34,071 bases of DNA from Verrucomicrobiota bacterium (GTDB lineage: Bacteria; Verrucomicrobiota; Verrucomicrobiia; Limisphaerales; J093). The stretch spans positions 1-34,071 of the forward strand of contig JAKLFY010000069.1 of assembly GCA_022710935.1 (NCBI GenBank), in the 5' to 3' direction. The notes under the pieces were generated by a model that was not told the origin of the DNA, searched no databases, and saw nothing but the letters and a program-made list of their open reading frames with translations. The translations under genes were made by a program, and so were the position numbers. Positions 27,030 to 33,328 of this stretch are shown here, piece after piece. Every line of letters begins with the position of its first letter. Position 1 is the first letter of the stretch.

Positions 27030-27563
27030 ATGGAATTGAGCGATTTCATCCGCATCGCGCGCGAGGAGCCAGCGCTCGGCTTTCTCGTCATCGGCGGGTA
27101 CGCGGTGGCGGCGCACGGGCACACCCGCGCCACCTTCGACGTCGATTTCCTGGTACGCCAGGCGGAGCGGGAAGCCTGGTTCGCCCGGCTGACGGCGGCA
27201 GGACTCGCTCGGTTTGCTGAGACGCCAGCGTTCGCCCAGTTCACCCAGCCCGACGGCGGCGATGGACTTGACTTGATGTTCGTTGACGACTCGACGTTCA
27301 ATCGGATGCGCCAAGCCTCCGAAGAGCGTGACTTTGGCGGCACACTGGCGCGCGTCCCCTGCCTGGATCACCTGCTGGCGCTGAAGCTGCACGTTCTCAA
27401 ACAAGCGTTGCCGCATCGCACGTCCAAGGATGCCGATGATGTCGAGATGTTGATCCGACGCAACGGGCTGGATCTGAAGGACGTGCGATATGAGGAACTG
27501 TTCTTGAAGTATGGCACCCGCGAAATCTACGAAATCTTCCTCCGACTCCTGCGGACTCCGTGA
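27030..27563 (+). CDS. Nucleotidyltransferase-fold protein (MNT/AbiEii-like)
   Basis: A 177-residue protein with the polymerase-beta nucleotidyltransferase signature: IGGYAVAAHGHTRATFDVDF, with Gly22-Gly23 and the metal-binding pair Asp37 and Asp39. DLMFVDDSTFNRM later supplies the likely third acidic residue. RVPCLDHLLALKLHVLKQ and KDADDVEMLIRRNGLDLKDV are typical of the AbiEii/MNT-like branch used in toxin-antitoxin and abortive-infection systems. ATG 27030 is chosen because the fold begins there; an upstream reading adds residues from the hairpin region. A small frame overlaps its 3' end by 53 bases and is a likely partner. Confidence 0.8.
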   Translation: MELSDFIRIAREEPALGFLVIGGYAVAAHGHTRATFDVDFLVRQAEREAWFARLTAAGLARFAETPAFAQFTQPDGGDGLDLMFVDDSTFNRMRQASEERDFGGTLARVPCLDHLLALKLHVLKQALPHRTSKDADDVEMLIRRNGLDLKDVRYEELFLKYGTREIYEIFLRLLRTP

Positions 27564-27747
27564 CGCAGCGCCCCCGAGCGTGGACCTGAATCTCCCGGAC
27601 CCCGAGGGATTCCGCTCGCTGCCGCCTGTGGTTTCGCTGGCGAAGATGATCGAAAGAAACCGCCAGTTCCGGCAGTGGTTCCCCGCCGGGCTGCCGAGCG
27701 CCATCGAGCGGTGGCAGGCGCGGGTGACTGAGGAGTTTCGGCTTTGA
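27511..27747 (+). CDS. Small partner protein of the nucleotidyltransferase
   Basis: A 78-codon frame overlapping the nucleotidyltransferase gene by 53 bases. The conserved-looking part begins at about residue 24 (VDLNLPDPEGFRSLPPVV, then IERNRQFRQWFPAGLPSAIE and RWQARVTEEFRL). I recall similar small proteins next to nucleotidyltransferases in related genomes, but cannot name a family. It may start at ATG 27511 or at a GTG near 27579, just after the upstream stop. Tight coupling with the upstream gene suggests a two-component module in which one protein controls the other. This is inference. Confidence 0.55.
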   Translation: MAPAKSTKSSSDSCGLRDAAPPSVDLNLPDPEGFRSLPPVVSLAKMIERNRQFRQWFPAGLPSAIERWQARVTEEFRL

Positions 27748-27825
27748 GCCGGAGTCGGAAGAGGAGCACTCGCCGCCGTCCAATTGCAGAAACATAGCGG
27801 GCATGCGATTGTCCGCGCGTGCCGT

Positions 27826-27900
27826 GGAGCGGGGACGTCCTCGTCCCCGACGATGGCAGTCGCCAATGGTGTTCGCGGGCGACGAGGACGTCGCCCCTCC
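27826..27900. repeat. 75-bp imperfect inverted repeat, MITE/REP-like hairpin
   Basis: The left arm GGAGCGGGGACGTCCTCG with following TCCCCG, and the right arm ending GACGAGGACGTCGCCCCTCC, are nearly complementary over about 24 bases. They enclose a ~25-base centre. Each arm also contains GACGTCCTCGTC or its complement. It lies in a 180-base stretch without a gene. Confidence 0.65.
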
Positions 27901-27940
27901 AACGCGCATGTTCGCACGGGCAGTGATGGGGGGGATGGCA

Positions 27941-28010
27941 CCGAAGTGCTGGAGATCGAAGTCACGGTCGAGAGTCTGGACGTGACCGGCGAGGAGCAGA
28001 AGACCTCCGC
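27941..28010 (+). pseudogene. Fragment of a CcbP-like gene
   Basis: The frame reads TEVLEIEVTVESLDVTGEEQ. It matches TEVLGIEVTVESLDVTDEEQ of the complete CcbP-like gene at 31819-32169 in all but two residues, and the DNA is also very close (compare 31976-32038). Nothing of the rest of the gene is present, so it is a duplicated internal fragment. Confidence 0.7.
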
Positions 28011-28082
28011 AGGAAAACCAGCCGCCTTAACGCACGTGTGTGAGCGAGAGAGCCGGCTCCGGCCGTTGGCCACACAGTCCCC

Positions 28083-28250
28083 CATCTCCCATCTCCGATC
28101 TCCCATCTCCGATCTCCCCCGGAGGCTGACCAATTGCGACCTCCGGAAAGCCCATGCCGCGAAAGCCCGCAACCTCAGCTCGACCACCCCCGACAACCGC
28201 CTCCCCAGCCGTGCCATCTGTCAGTAGTGTGGACTCGACCCCATTGCCTT
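28083..28250. repeat. Composite repeat, copy 1 (heptamers, transposase-start-like segment, core A)
   Basis: Five CATCTCC/GATCTCC units (28083-28117) lead into a segment shared with 33808-33950. Common words are TGCGACCTCCGGAAA, CCCCCGACAACC and CCTCCCCAGCC. It ends with core A (28219-28250, TGTCAGTAGTGTGGACTCGA then CCCCATTGCC). On the minus strand the segment reads MARLGRRLSG, the same opening as the transposase stub at 28781. Confidence 0.7.
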
Positions 28251-28252
28251 CT

Positions 28253-28340
28253 CGCTTTGCCGAAATCCGCCGCGCCAATCTCACCCTCTTCCCCTACGCG
28301 ATCTGGTTCTTCCAGCCCGGCGACGAGATTTCCATCCGCC
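28253..28340 (+). pseudogene. Possible ParE/RelE-like toxin fragment
   Basis: Directly after core A the frame reads RFAEIRRANLTLFPYAIWFF. The motif RRANLxxFPYAIxF resembles the core strand of ParE/RelE toxins; the intact toxin at 29341 has RRANLRRFPHAVFY. The frame then becomes unrelated. The assignment rests on about 15 residues. Confidence 0.35.
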
Positions 28341-28400
28341 GGAATGGCCGGCAAATGGCCTGGGGGCATCTGTTCAGCGTCTATGCGGCGCATTGCGCTT

Positions 28401-28781
28401 TCAATAGGATAACATGTACGCACGCACGCACGCGGACTGCAAGAAGAACCGTGCCGCCGCGCTGCCGTCCCTTTCCCGGCAGGGCCAGATCGATCGCCTG
28501 ACCTGACCCCTGCAGGCATAAAGGTCAGTCCCGGCTATTGGCTGTCGTAGCGTGTTCTTCAACGCGTTCACGCTCCCCATCTGCAAGCGTCGCCCAAGCC
28601 ACGCCAGGGTCTTCGTCGTCTCCCGCCGCAGACGCAGCGCGATGCGCGTCGTCTGCCGGTCGGTCTTGGGCTTCGCACCCAGGTCTTTCTCCGACCGGTT
28701 GCGTCGCACCAATTCCTCGTTCACCAACCGCTCCGCCTTCTCCTCCTCGCCCCCCGACAACCACCCCTCCAGCCGCGCCAT
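28401..28781 (-). pseudogene. C-terminal stub of a REP-associated (IS200-like) transposase
   Basis: The minus-strand frame opens MARLEGWLSGGEEEKAERLV and continues NEELVRRNRSEKDLGAKPKT, RLRRETTKTLAWLGRRLQMG. This is the helical C-terminal region of RAYT/Y1 transposases (eELxRxGWxExdL, RLRxETTxTLxWIAxRLxMG). The catalytic HUH domain and its tyrosine are absent. The last ~45 residues are unrelated read-through. Its first codons lie next to core B, and the same start region is found in two other repeats. Confidence 0.65.
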
Positions 28782-28782
28782 T

Positions 28783-28815
28783 TGTCAATAGGACGGATCT
28801 GACCCTGTTGCCTTT
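28783..28815. repeat. Dispersed ~30-bp repeat, core B
   Basis: The sequence TGTCAATAGGACGGATCTGA followed by CCCTGTTGCCTTTC is one of five related, same-orientation copies (28219, 28783, 29765, 30500, 31742). The stretch 28816-29090 downstream holds no gene I can support. Confidence 0.75.
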
Positions 28816-29090
28816 CCGTATATCCCAATAACACCTCTGTAAATCGGGTTCGAGACCGCTGCATCTCATTCGTGATCGTGTCCCTTCCCGCTAGATCGCT
28901 GGTGAACCCACGTGGGGGAAATGAGCCCTGAGGCGCAAAGGGGAGCCATGGAGAATGATGGGGGTTGGATCTTTCTTTCCGTCTTGGCGTCTTTGGGCCT
29001 TTGCGTGAACCGCCCCCGTCCGCGGACGAGCCTGCCCCATCGCCTCGAAAAACCCTCGCTTCCAGCAGCCGTTGGCGCTAAGTTCCTGCC

Positions 29091-29372
29091 ATGAGCGTCG
29101 AGCAAATCGAGCAACAAATCCAGCAGTTGCCGGCCACCGAACTGATCCGGTTGGCCCAGTGGTTCAGGGGCTTCCTGGCGTCCAAACCGGGCACCAGTGC
29201 CGGCGCCGAGGCCGACTGGCAGGAGCCGCCGGAACTGGTTGCCGAACTGGACCGGCGCCTTGCTGAATTCACCGCCAACCCAGGCATCGCGGTTCCTTTC
29301 GAGCCCGACTACTTCGAGAACCTGAAGCGCCAGCTTGCGGATGAGCGCACCCAGAAGGCATCCGCTCGCTAG
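29091..29372 (+). CDS. Antitoxin of a RelE/ParE-type pair (putative addiction-module component)
   Basis: A 93-residue small protein. The N-terminal helices (VEQIEQQIQQLPATELIRLA) and the later ELDRRLAEFTANPGIAVPFE, DYFENLKRQLADER fit the putative addiction-module antitoxin type that accompanies RelE/ParE toxins. The DNA-binding or dimerising part would be at the N-terminus. The toxin gene starts inside its 3' end (overlap 32 bases). A fragment matching residues 52-73 lies at 33651-33722. Confidence 0.75.
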   Translation: MSVEQIEQQIQQLPATELIRLAQWFRGFLASKPGTSAGAEADWQEPPELVAELDRRLAEFTANPGIAVPFEPDYFENLKRQLADERTQKASAR

Positions 29373-29646
29373 AGCGGACATCGAGCGCGAAGCGCGCTGG
29401 TACGATACCCAGCGGCCGGGGCTGGGCAGCGATTTCGTAGATGAGGTCCAGCGCGTCATTGATGGGATTGCCGGGAATCCGCTACGCCACAGCATCCGGC
29501 TCGGCAACTGGCGCCGGGCCAACCTCCGACGGTTTCCGCACGCGGTATTCTATCAGGTGATTGACGACGAGCCAGTGGTGTTTGCCGTCCTGCACGCCAA
29601 GCGCGATCATGGCCCCCTCCTCGAAACCAGACTGCGGACGGTCTGA
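29341..29646 (+). CDS. RelE/ParE-family toxin
   Basis: A 101-residue toxin of the ParE/RelE fold. HPLARADIEREARWYDTQRP forms the first helices and GLGSDFVDEVQRVIDGIAGN the second. NWRRANLRRFPHAVFYQVID and VVFAVLHAKRDHGPLL form the antiparallel sheet and tail. ParE members poison gyrase and RelE members cleave ribosome-bound mRNA; the sequence alone does not decide. ATG 29341 is chosen over an upstream TTG. The pair looks intact. Confidence 0.86.
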   Translation: MSAPRRHPLARADIEREARWYDTQRPGLGSDFVDEVQRVIDGIAGNPLRHSIRLGNWRRANLRRFPHAVFYQVIDDEPVVFAVLHAKRDHGPLLETRLRTV

Positions 29647-29669
29647 GCCGGGACGCCTCCAATGAACCC

Positions 29670-29735
29670 ACCCTCACCCCGGCCCTCGCCCATCCGATGG
29701 GAGAGGATGTCCCGCTATGCGCGACGGGTGAGGGT
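29670..29735. repeat. Hairpin-forming CCCTCACCC repeat after the toxin gene
   Basis: ACCCTCACCC (29670-29679) pairs perfectly with GGGTGAGGGT (29726-29735), and an inner pair (CCCATC/GATGGG) lies between. It begins 23 bases after the toxin stop. It may end transcription or be a REP-like element. Confidence 0.6.
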
Positions 29736-29764
29736 GAAGGTGTCTCACATGCCACGGATCTCTC

Positions 29765-29795
29765 TGTATGTACGGCTCTGACCCGATTGCCTTTC
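29765..29795. repeat. Dispersed ~30-bp repeat, core C
   Basis: TGTATGTACGGCTCTGACCC then GATTGCCTTTC, in the same orientation as the other cores, 48 bases before the next antitoxin start. Confidence 0.75.
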
Positions 29796-29842
29796 CCTGG
29801 CTGGAGTTTGACACACCGTTGCCGGTGCGTGACACTGCTTCC

Positions 29843-30127
29843 ATGACAATTGAATTGGCGAAAGACGTCGAAGACTTCTTGCATGAGCAGGTCCGCGCCG
29901 GGGTCTGTGCGGACGCCAGTGAACTCGCCAATGACCTTCTGCGCTCAGTACGCGAGCAGCAGCGCAGGCCGCTGGAAGTCACGCCGGAGCTTGAAGCGTG
30001 GCTGCTCGAGGCCGCTGACAAACCCGCCACCCCCCTGACTGAAGTGGACTTCGACCGCATCAGGCAACGAGCCCAGGCACGCACCCCACCCTCGAAGGCA
30101 TGCATATCCTGTTCTACGAAGTGTTGA
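29843..30127 (+). CDS. ParD-like antitoxin without an intact toxin
   Basis: A 94-residue ribbon-helix-helix-type antitoxin: MTIELAKDVEDFLHEQVRAG, then ADASELANDLLRSVREQQ. The N-terminal strand and the two helices resemble ParD. The C-terminal toxin-binding tail (about PATPLTEVDFDRIRQRAQAR) is followed by about 14 residues (TPPSKACISCSTKC) that read through unrelated DNA. Normal ParD proteins stop soon after the RxxARxxAR-like tail. The adjacent toxin exists only as a C-terminal stub in another frame, so a deletion has probably fused the two genes. Confidence 0.75.
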   Translation: MTIELAKDVEDFLHEQVRAGVCADASELANDLLRSVREQQRRPLEVTPELEAWLLEAADKPATPLTEVDFDRIRQRAQARTPPSKACISCSTKC

Positions 30128-30195
30128 CTGGCGAACTGGTCTTGCGGCGTGCCATGCACGGCCGCCGTGACCTGCCCCGCCGCTTGCTCGAATAA
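30100..30195 (+). pseudogene. C-terminal stub of a ParE-like toxin
   Basis: In a second frame, overlapping the end of the ParD-like gene, the DNA encodes MHILFYEVLTGELVLRRAMH followed by GRRDLPRRLLE and TAA at 30193-30195. This is the closing strand and helix of ParE toxins (HxIFYxV, VRVLHGRRDLPxLL). The first ~65 residues of the toxin are absent. Confidence 0.7.
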
Positions 30196-30234
30196 CCCGG
30201 GCCCCACTGAGCGGTAGACCGTGCGGCAGATTCT

Positions 30235-30533
30235 GCCTTGCCTCCCTCTTACATCCGACCCGCCTGCCAACCTATCCGCCGAACCTCGAAGAGCGCACGC
30301 GGAGGCCTTGCCCACGCGACGCTCGTCCGCAGCCCAAGCACGGTGAACCATGCCGCCACGCCAGCCGGGCCGGCTTCCACCAGGCTGAAAGGCGACAGTC
30401 CGTCAAGGCGGCCCCGGCATCTCCATTGCGAACTCGAGGTGCGGAGTGGCCGCTCGGCCCAGACACACATCCACTCGCTACCGCCTTGCCATCGCTAATT
30501 GTCATATGTACGGATCTAATCCGTTTGCCTTTT
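30235..30533. repeat. ~300-bp repeat, copy 1, ending with core D
   Basis: This stretch without a gene aligns with 31478-31775 over its whole length. Shared words include CCGGCTTCCACCAGG (one extra T in copy 2), GCGGAGTGG, TCGGCCCAGACACAC and ACCGCCTTGCCATCGC. Both end with TGTCATATGTA. Core D occupies 30500-30533. A UPF0175 antitoxin starts 80 bases later. Confidence 0.8.
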
Positions 30534-30612
30534 CGTTCTTGAGGCTTTCGCTCTTGCGGCCTGGACCGCCGTCTCGCTTGACGCTGAATGGCACACAAGT
30601 CAATAGTCCACC

Positions 30613-30867
30613 ATGAGCGTTACGCTGGAGTTCGACGAAGAAGTCTTGGCCGGCCTGCCGCTTGGCCCTGGGGAACGGGAGCGGCACATGCAGATCGAAC
30701 TGGCCTGCCGTTACTATGCCAAAGGCTGGCTCTCTTTGGGCCAGGCCGCCCGGCTGGCGGGTCTCGACCACTACGCCTTTGGCGTCGAGTTGGGCGAGCG
30801 GGGTATTCCCCGGCAATATGGACTGACCGAAGCGCAAGAAGACCTCGCTCATGCGCGCTGTCAGTAA
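30613..30867 (+). CDS. UPF0175-family antitoxin
   Basis: An 84-residue UPF0175 protein. VTLEFDEEVLAGLPLGPGER, then ELACRYYAKGWLSLGQAARL and GLDHYAFGVELGERGIP follow the family pattern: a beta strand, then a helix-turn-helix-like segment. Such genes typically precede a DUF3368 PIN-domain toxin, as here, with a 17-base overlap. The protein probably binds both the promoter and the toxin. Confidence 0.88.
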   Translation: MSVTLEFDEEVLAGLPLGPGERERHMQIELACRYYAKGWLSLGQAARLAGLDHYAFGVELGERGIPRQYGLTEAQEDLAHARCQ

Positions 30868-31339
30868 CACTTCGCCCCTCTCGAATCTCGCCATCATCGG
30901 CCGACTCGAGCTTCTGGCCCGCCGATACACTGAAGTCATTATCCCGCCCGAGGTCGCGCGCGAACTAGCGGCTCTGACCCACAGTGCTGCCCAAAAGCAA
31001 CTCCAGTGCGCCCTGGCCCAAGGCTGGCTGCGGGTGGAAACCGCAACCTCGATGCCGCCGCTGTCGCTGCCCTTCCCCCTCGACGACGGGGAATCCGCAG
31101 CGATCGCTCTTGCCTTGGCGCTCAAAGCCGACGTGCTGCTCATCGACGAGAAACGAGGGCGGATCGCAGCCCGCGCGTTCGGTTTGGCTGTCGGTGGTTT
31201 GTTGGGCGAACTGTTGCACGCCCGCCACCGGGCCTGGATTCCCACCTTGCGCGACGAAATCACTCGCCTTCGCCAAGAGGCCGGCTTCTTCGTGGATGTC
31301 GAGATCGAGAGGTTCATTCTCTCACAGGCTGGCGAATAG
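30851..31339 (+). CDS. DUF3368 PIN-fold toxin
   Basis: A 162-residue putative ribonuclease. VSNTSPLSNLAIIGRLELL is the DUF3368 opening. Acidic residues likely to bind metal lie in VIIPPEVARELAAL, LDDGESAAIALALALKADVL and LIDEKRGRIAARAFGLAVGG. The protein ends with RFILSQAGE and is of normal length. It overlaps its antitoxin by 17 bases. The module appears intact and functional. Confidence 0.88.
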   Translation: MRAVSNTSPLSNLAIIGRLELLARRYTEVIIPPEVARELAALTHSAAQKQLQCALAQGWLRVETATSMPPLSLPFPLDDGESAAIALALALKADVLLIDEKRGRIAARAFGLAVGGLLGELLHARHRAWIPTLRDEITRLRQEAGFFVDVEIERFILSQAGE

Positions 31340-31477
31340 CGATCGCACCGCCGAAAACCCACCTGTGCAACCACCCCACGCGCTTTGTAGCTTTGCGCGC
31401 GGTTTATGACGGTGCGGTGGAAACCTCTTGCTGCCCTCTGCCCAGCCCTGCCCGAACGTTCCCGTCGCCGCCGCCAT

Positions 31478-31775
31478 GTCTGCCTCTTCCATCCGACCTG
31501 CCCGCCGGCCTGTCCGCCGAAGCTCGAGAAGCGCGGACGCCGAAGCGTTGGGGCGGGCGGCGCCCGTTCGCAGCGCAAGCGCGGTGCACTGTGCCGCAAC
31601 CCCAACCGGACCGGCTTTCCACCAGGCAGCAAGGCAACGCGCCCCTGCGGCCGATCCGCTACCTCCACTAGAGAATCCAGGCGCGGAGTGGGCATTCGGC
31701 CCAGACACACCTCCGCTCGCCACCGCCTTGCCATCGCCAAGTGTCATATGTATGGCCCTGACCCGATTGCATTTC
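31478..31775. repeat. ~300-bp repeat, copy 2, ending with core E
   Basis: The second copy of the repeat at 30235-30533, at roughly three-quarters identity by eye. It ends with core E (31742-31775, TGTCATATGTATGGCCCTGA then CCCGATTGCATTTC), 43 bases before the next gene. The remainder of the gap (31340-31477) shows nothing I recognise. Confidence 0.8.
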
Positions 31776-31818
31776 ACGGAGGGTTGCGAATCTCTGAGCG
31801 TGCGGCCAGGATCGAGGT

Positions 31819-32169
31819 ATGACGAAATCGAAACGCCAAAGACCCCGCCCGAATCTGTCCAAAGCCAAGCTCGATGAGATGATCGGGGAAGCCACCGTGG
31901 ACGCCTATGGGGACTCCGAACAAGTCATGGGCTTCTTCTGCATGCTCGAAGAACACCTCCAATTGCCGTTCAACACCGAAGTGCTGGGGATCGAAGTCAC
32001 GGTTGAGAGTCTTGACGTGACTGACGAGGAGCAGATCGTCGCCGTCTGCTCACGCGGCAAGTGGCGGCAGTGCATCTCCGTTTTGGATCTGCCTCTGCCC
32101 TGTCCTGCGCCGCAGGGCGCGGAATGGATCGACGCGTTTCGCTGCTGGGCACGGGGGAACTCACTATGA
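31819..32169 (+). CDS. CcbP-like calcium-binding protein
   Basis: A 116-residue acidic protein resembling the CcbP family (PF11535), named after a cyanobacterial calcium-binding protein. Segments are KLDEMIGEATVDAYGDSEQV, FFCMLEEHLQLPF, TEVLGIEVTVESLDVTDEEQ, IVAVCSRGKWRQCISVLDLP and GAEWIDAFRCWARG. I infer calcium binding only from the family name. Its stop overlaps the start of the next gene (ATGA). A fragment of a second copy lies at 27941-28010. Confidence 0.72.
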   Translation: MTKSKRQRPRPNLSKAKLDEMIGEATVDAYGDSEQVMGFFCMLEEHLQLPFNTEVLGIEVTVESLDVTDEEQIVAVCSRGKWRQCISVLDLPLPCPAPQGAEWIDAFRCWARGNSL

Positions 32170-32852
32170 GACGGCAACCCATCCACATCGACCGCGACAA
32201 GCTGCGCGCCGCGATTCGCAAGCTCGGCAACCAGCACATCTTCTACATGCTGAGCGACGCCATCGACCTTCTGCCCCCGGCCAAACTCCACAAGATCGCA
32301 AAGAAGTACCTGCACTTGGAGCGGCTGCGCCCTGACGCGGAAGAGGCGACGAGATCGAGCTTGCTTGCCGACGTGAAGCGTTTCGAAAAGGCCAGTTTGG
32401 CTGGCGAGTACTACGAGTCGTTTGATGTCAACTCCAGGAACTGCACGGAGCAATCAAGCGGGACCAGCGCCTGGATTGCCGAGCATGGTCGGCTCCTTGA
32501 TCGATGTGTGACCGACATAAAGAAGAGTGATCCGGCGGAAGTGCGTGAGGCCATGGACATCCTCTTCGGGCTGCTGGACCACATCGATGAATGCAACGAT
32601 GACATCGTCTTCTTTGCGGACGAGGCCGGCTCGTGGCAGGTCGGCGTGGACTGGGCCAGGGTGTTGCCTGTTTGGTTTAAGGTCCTCTCGGCCACGGCCG
32701 GACCGGAGGAGTTTGCCGGGCGGATAACGGCCTTGCTCTCGAATCACTACTGTTACGGACGCGACAAGATGCTCGCCATCGCGCGCCGGACGGCCACGCC
32801 GGATCAGCGCAAGGCGCTCGCCCAACCGACCAGGAAAAGCGTGCGCTCGTGA
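32166..32852 (+). CDS. Unknown protein coupled to the CcbP-like gene
   Basis: A 228-residue protein that starts within the stop codon of the CcbP-like gene (ATGA). The N-terminus, IDRDKLRAAIRKLGNQHIFY then MLSDAIDLLPPAKLHKIAKK, forms two helices. The rest is helical and rich in acidic residues (DDIVFFADEAGSWQVGVDWA). No signal peptide or membrane segment is seen. I do not recognise a family. The shared transcript suggests a common job with the upstream protein. Confidence 0.72.
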   Translation: MRRQPIHIDRDKLRAAIRKLGNQHIFYMLSDAIDLLPPAKLHKIAKKYLHLERLRPDAEEATRSSLLADVKRFEKASLAGEYYESFDVNSRNCTEQSSGTSAWIAEHGRLLDRCVTDIKKSDPAEVREAMDILFGLLDHIDECNDDIVFFADEAGSWQVGVDWARVLPVWFKVLSATAGPEEFAGRITALLSNHYCYGRDKMLAIARRTATPDQRKALAQPTRKSVRS

Positions 32853-32998
32853 GTTGCGTCAGCTGGGGTGCTTTGCCCCAGGCCTTCAATCCGTGCAATG
32901 ACGAGTGGAAAGCACAGCGCGAGCCGCTGGAGCAAGTCCTGACGCCTTGGGAACTTGAATCGGCCCGTGCCGCCACCCTCAACGCCCACAACACTGCA
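32849..32998 (+). pseudogene. N-terminal stub of a large DNA methylase-helicase protein
   Basis: Overlapping the preceding stop as GTGA, the frame reads WGALPQAFNPCNDEWKAQRE and then LTPWELESARAATLNAHNT. This matches the segment GWGGLPQxFDPxxxxW...LTPEEYxAARxSTLNAHYT found near the N-terminus of giant N6-methylase/SNF2-helicase proteins (DarB-like and related plasmid or phage defence proteins). The Tyr of NAHYT is replaced and the rest is missing, so it is a remnant. Confidence 0.6.
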
Positions 32999-33228
32999 AC
33001 TCCCTTCGTCGGCGACGAGCCGTCCCCGCTCCAATCCGCGCCCGCGGATCGTCACGATTCCGTGCGACCTCCGAGCGTCGCGTGCCGCCCCTCAACCATG
33101 AACCCTCAACCACTTGTGTGGTTGATTCCCCTCGCTGACTGTCACCGTGCCGATTCAACCACAGAGACACGGAGAGCGCGGAGAAGGCCGTCCCCATTGC
33201 CGGGCACAATCTGGGTTGGATTCCGAAT
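32999..33228. other. Gene-free stretch with a small hairpin and a dispersed repeat
   Basis: No coding sequence is supported. TCAACCAC (33106-33113) pairs perfectly with GTGGTTGA (33118-33125) around TTGT. A CACAGAGACACGGAGA motif lies at 33161-33176. The words GGCGACGAGCCGTCCCCGCT near 33013-33032 recall the arm of the 75-bp hairpin at 27826. Confidence 0.5.
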
Positions 33229-33325
33229 CTATGACTGCAGCTTGCGATAGAACTCCCTCGGCGAAAAGACAGTCACGCCAAAGGGCTTCTCCAGCGCCAA
33301 CAGATCCTTGTCCTTCGTGACACCA
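33229..33325 (-). pseudogene. C-terminal stub of a VapC-like PIN toxin
   Basis: The minus strand just after the AbrB-type antitoxin encodes HGVTKDKDLLALEKPFGVTV followed by FSPREFYRKLQS and TAG (33229-33231). This is the last strand and helix of PIN toxins (VTxDKDLLAL, PREFYRxL). No in-frame start is present, and all upstream catalytic residues are missing. Confidence 0.65.
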
Positions 33326-33328
33326 TGG

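Noticed and set aside
26616-28217. 533-codon minus-strand frame
   Set aside because: It runs antisense through the nucleotidyltransferase, hairpin and repeats. Its N-terminus is only the transposase-like repeat segment.
28912-29094. 60-codon plus-strand frame before the addiction-module antitoxin
   Set aside because: It contains the dispersed GGCGTCTTTGGGCC-type repeat and low-complexity residues; no family or ribosome-binding site.
30502-31740. 412-codon minus-strand frame
   Set aside because: Antisense to the convincing UPF0175-DUF3368 pair and composed partly of the ~300-bp repeat.
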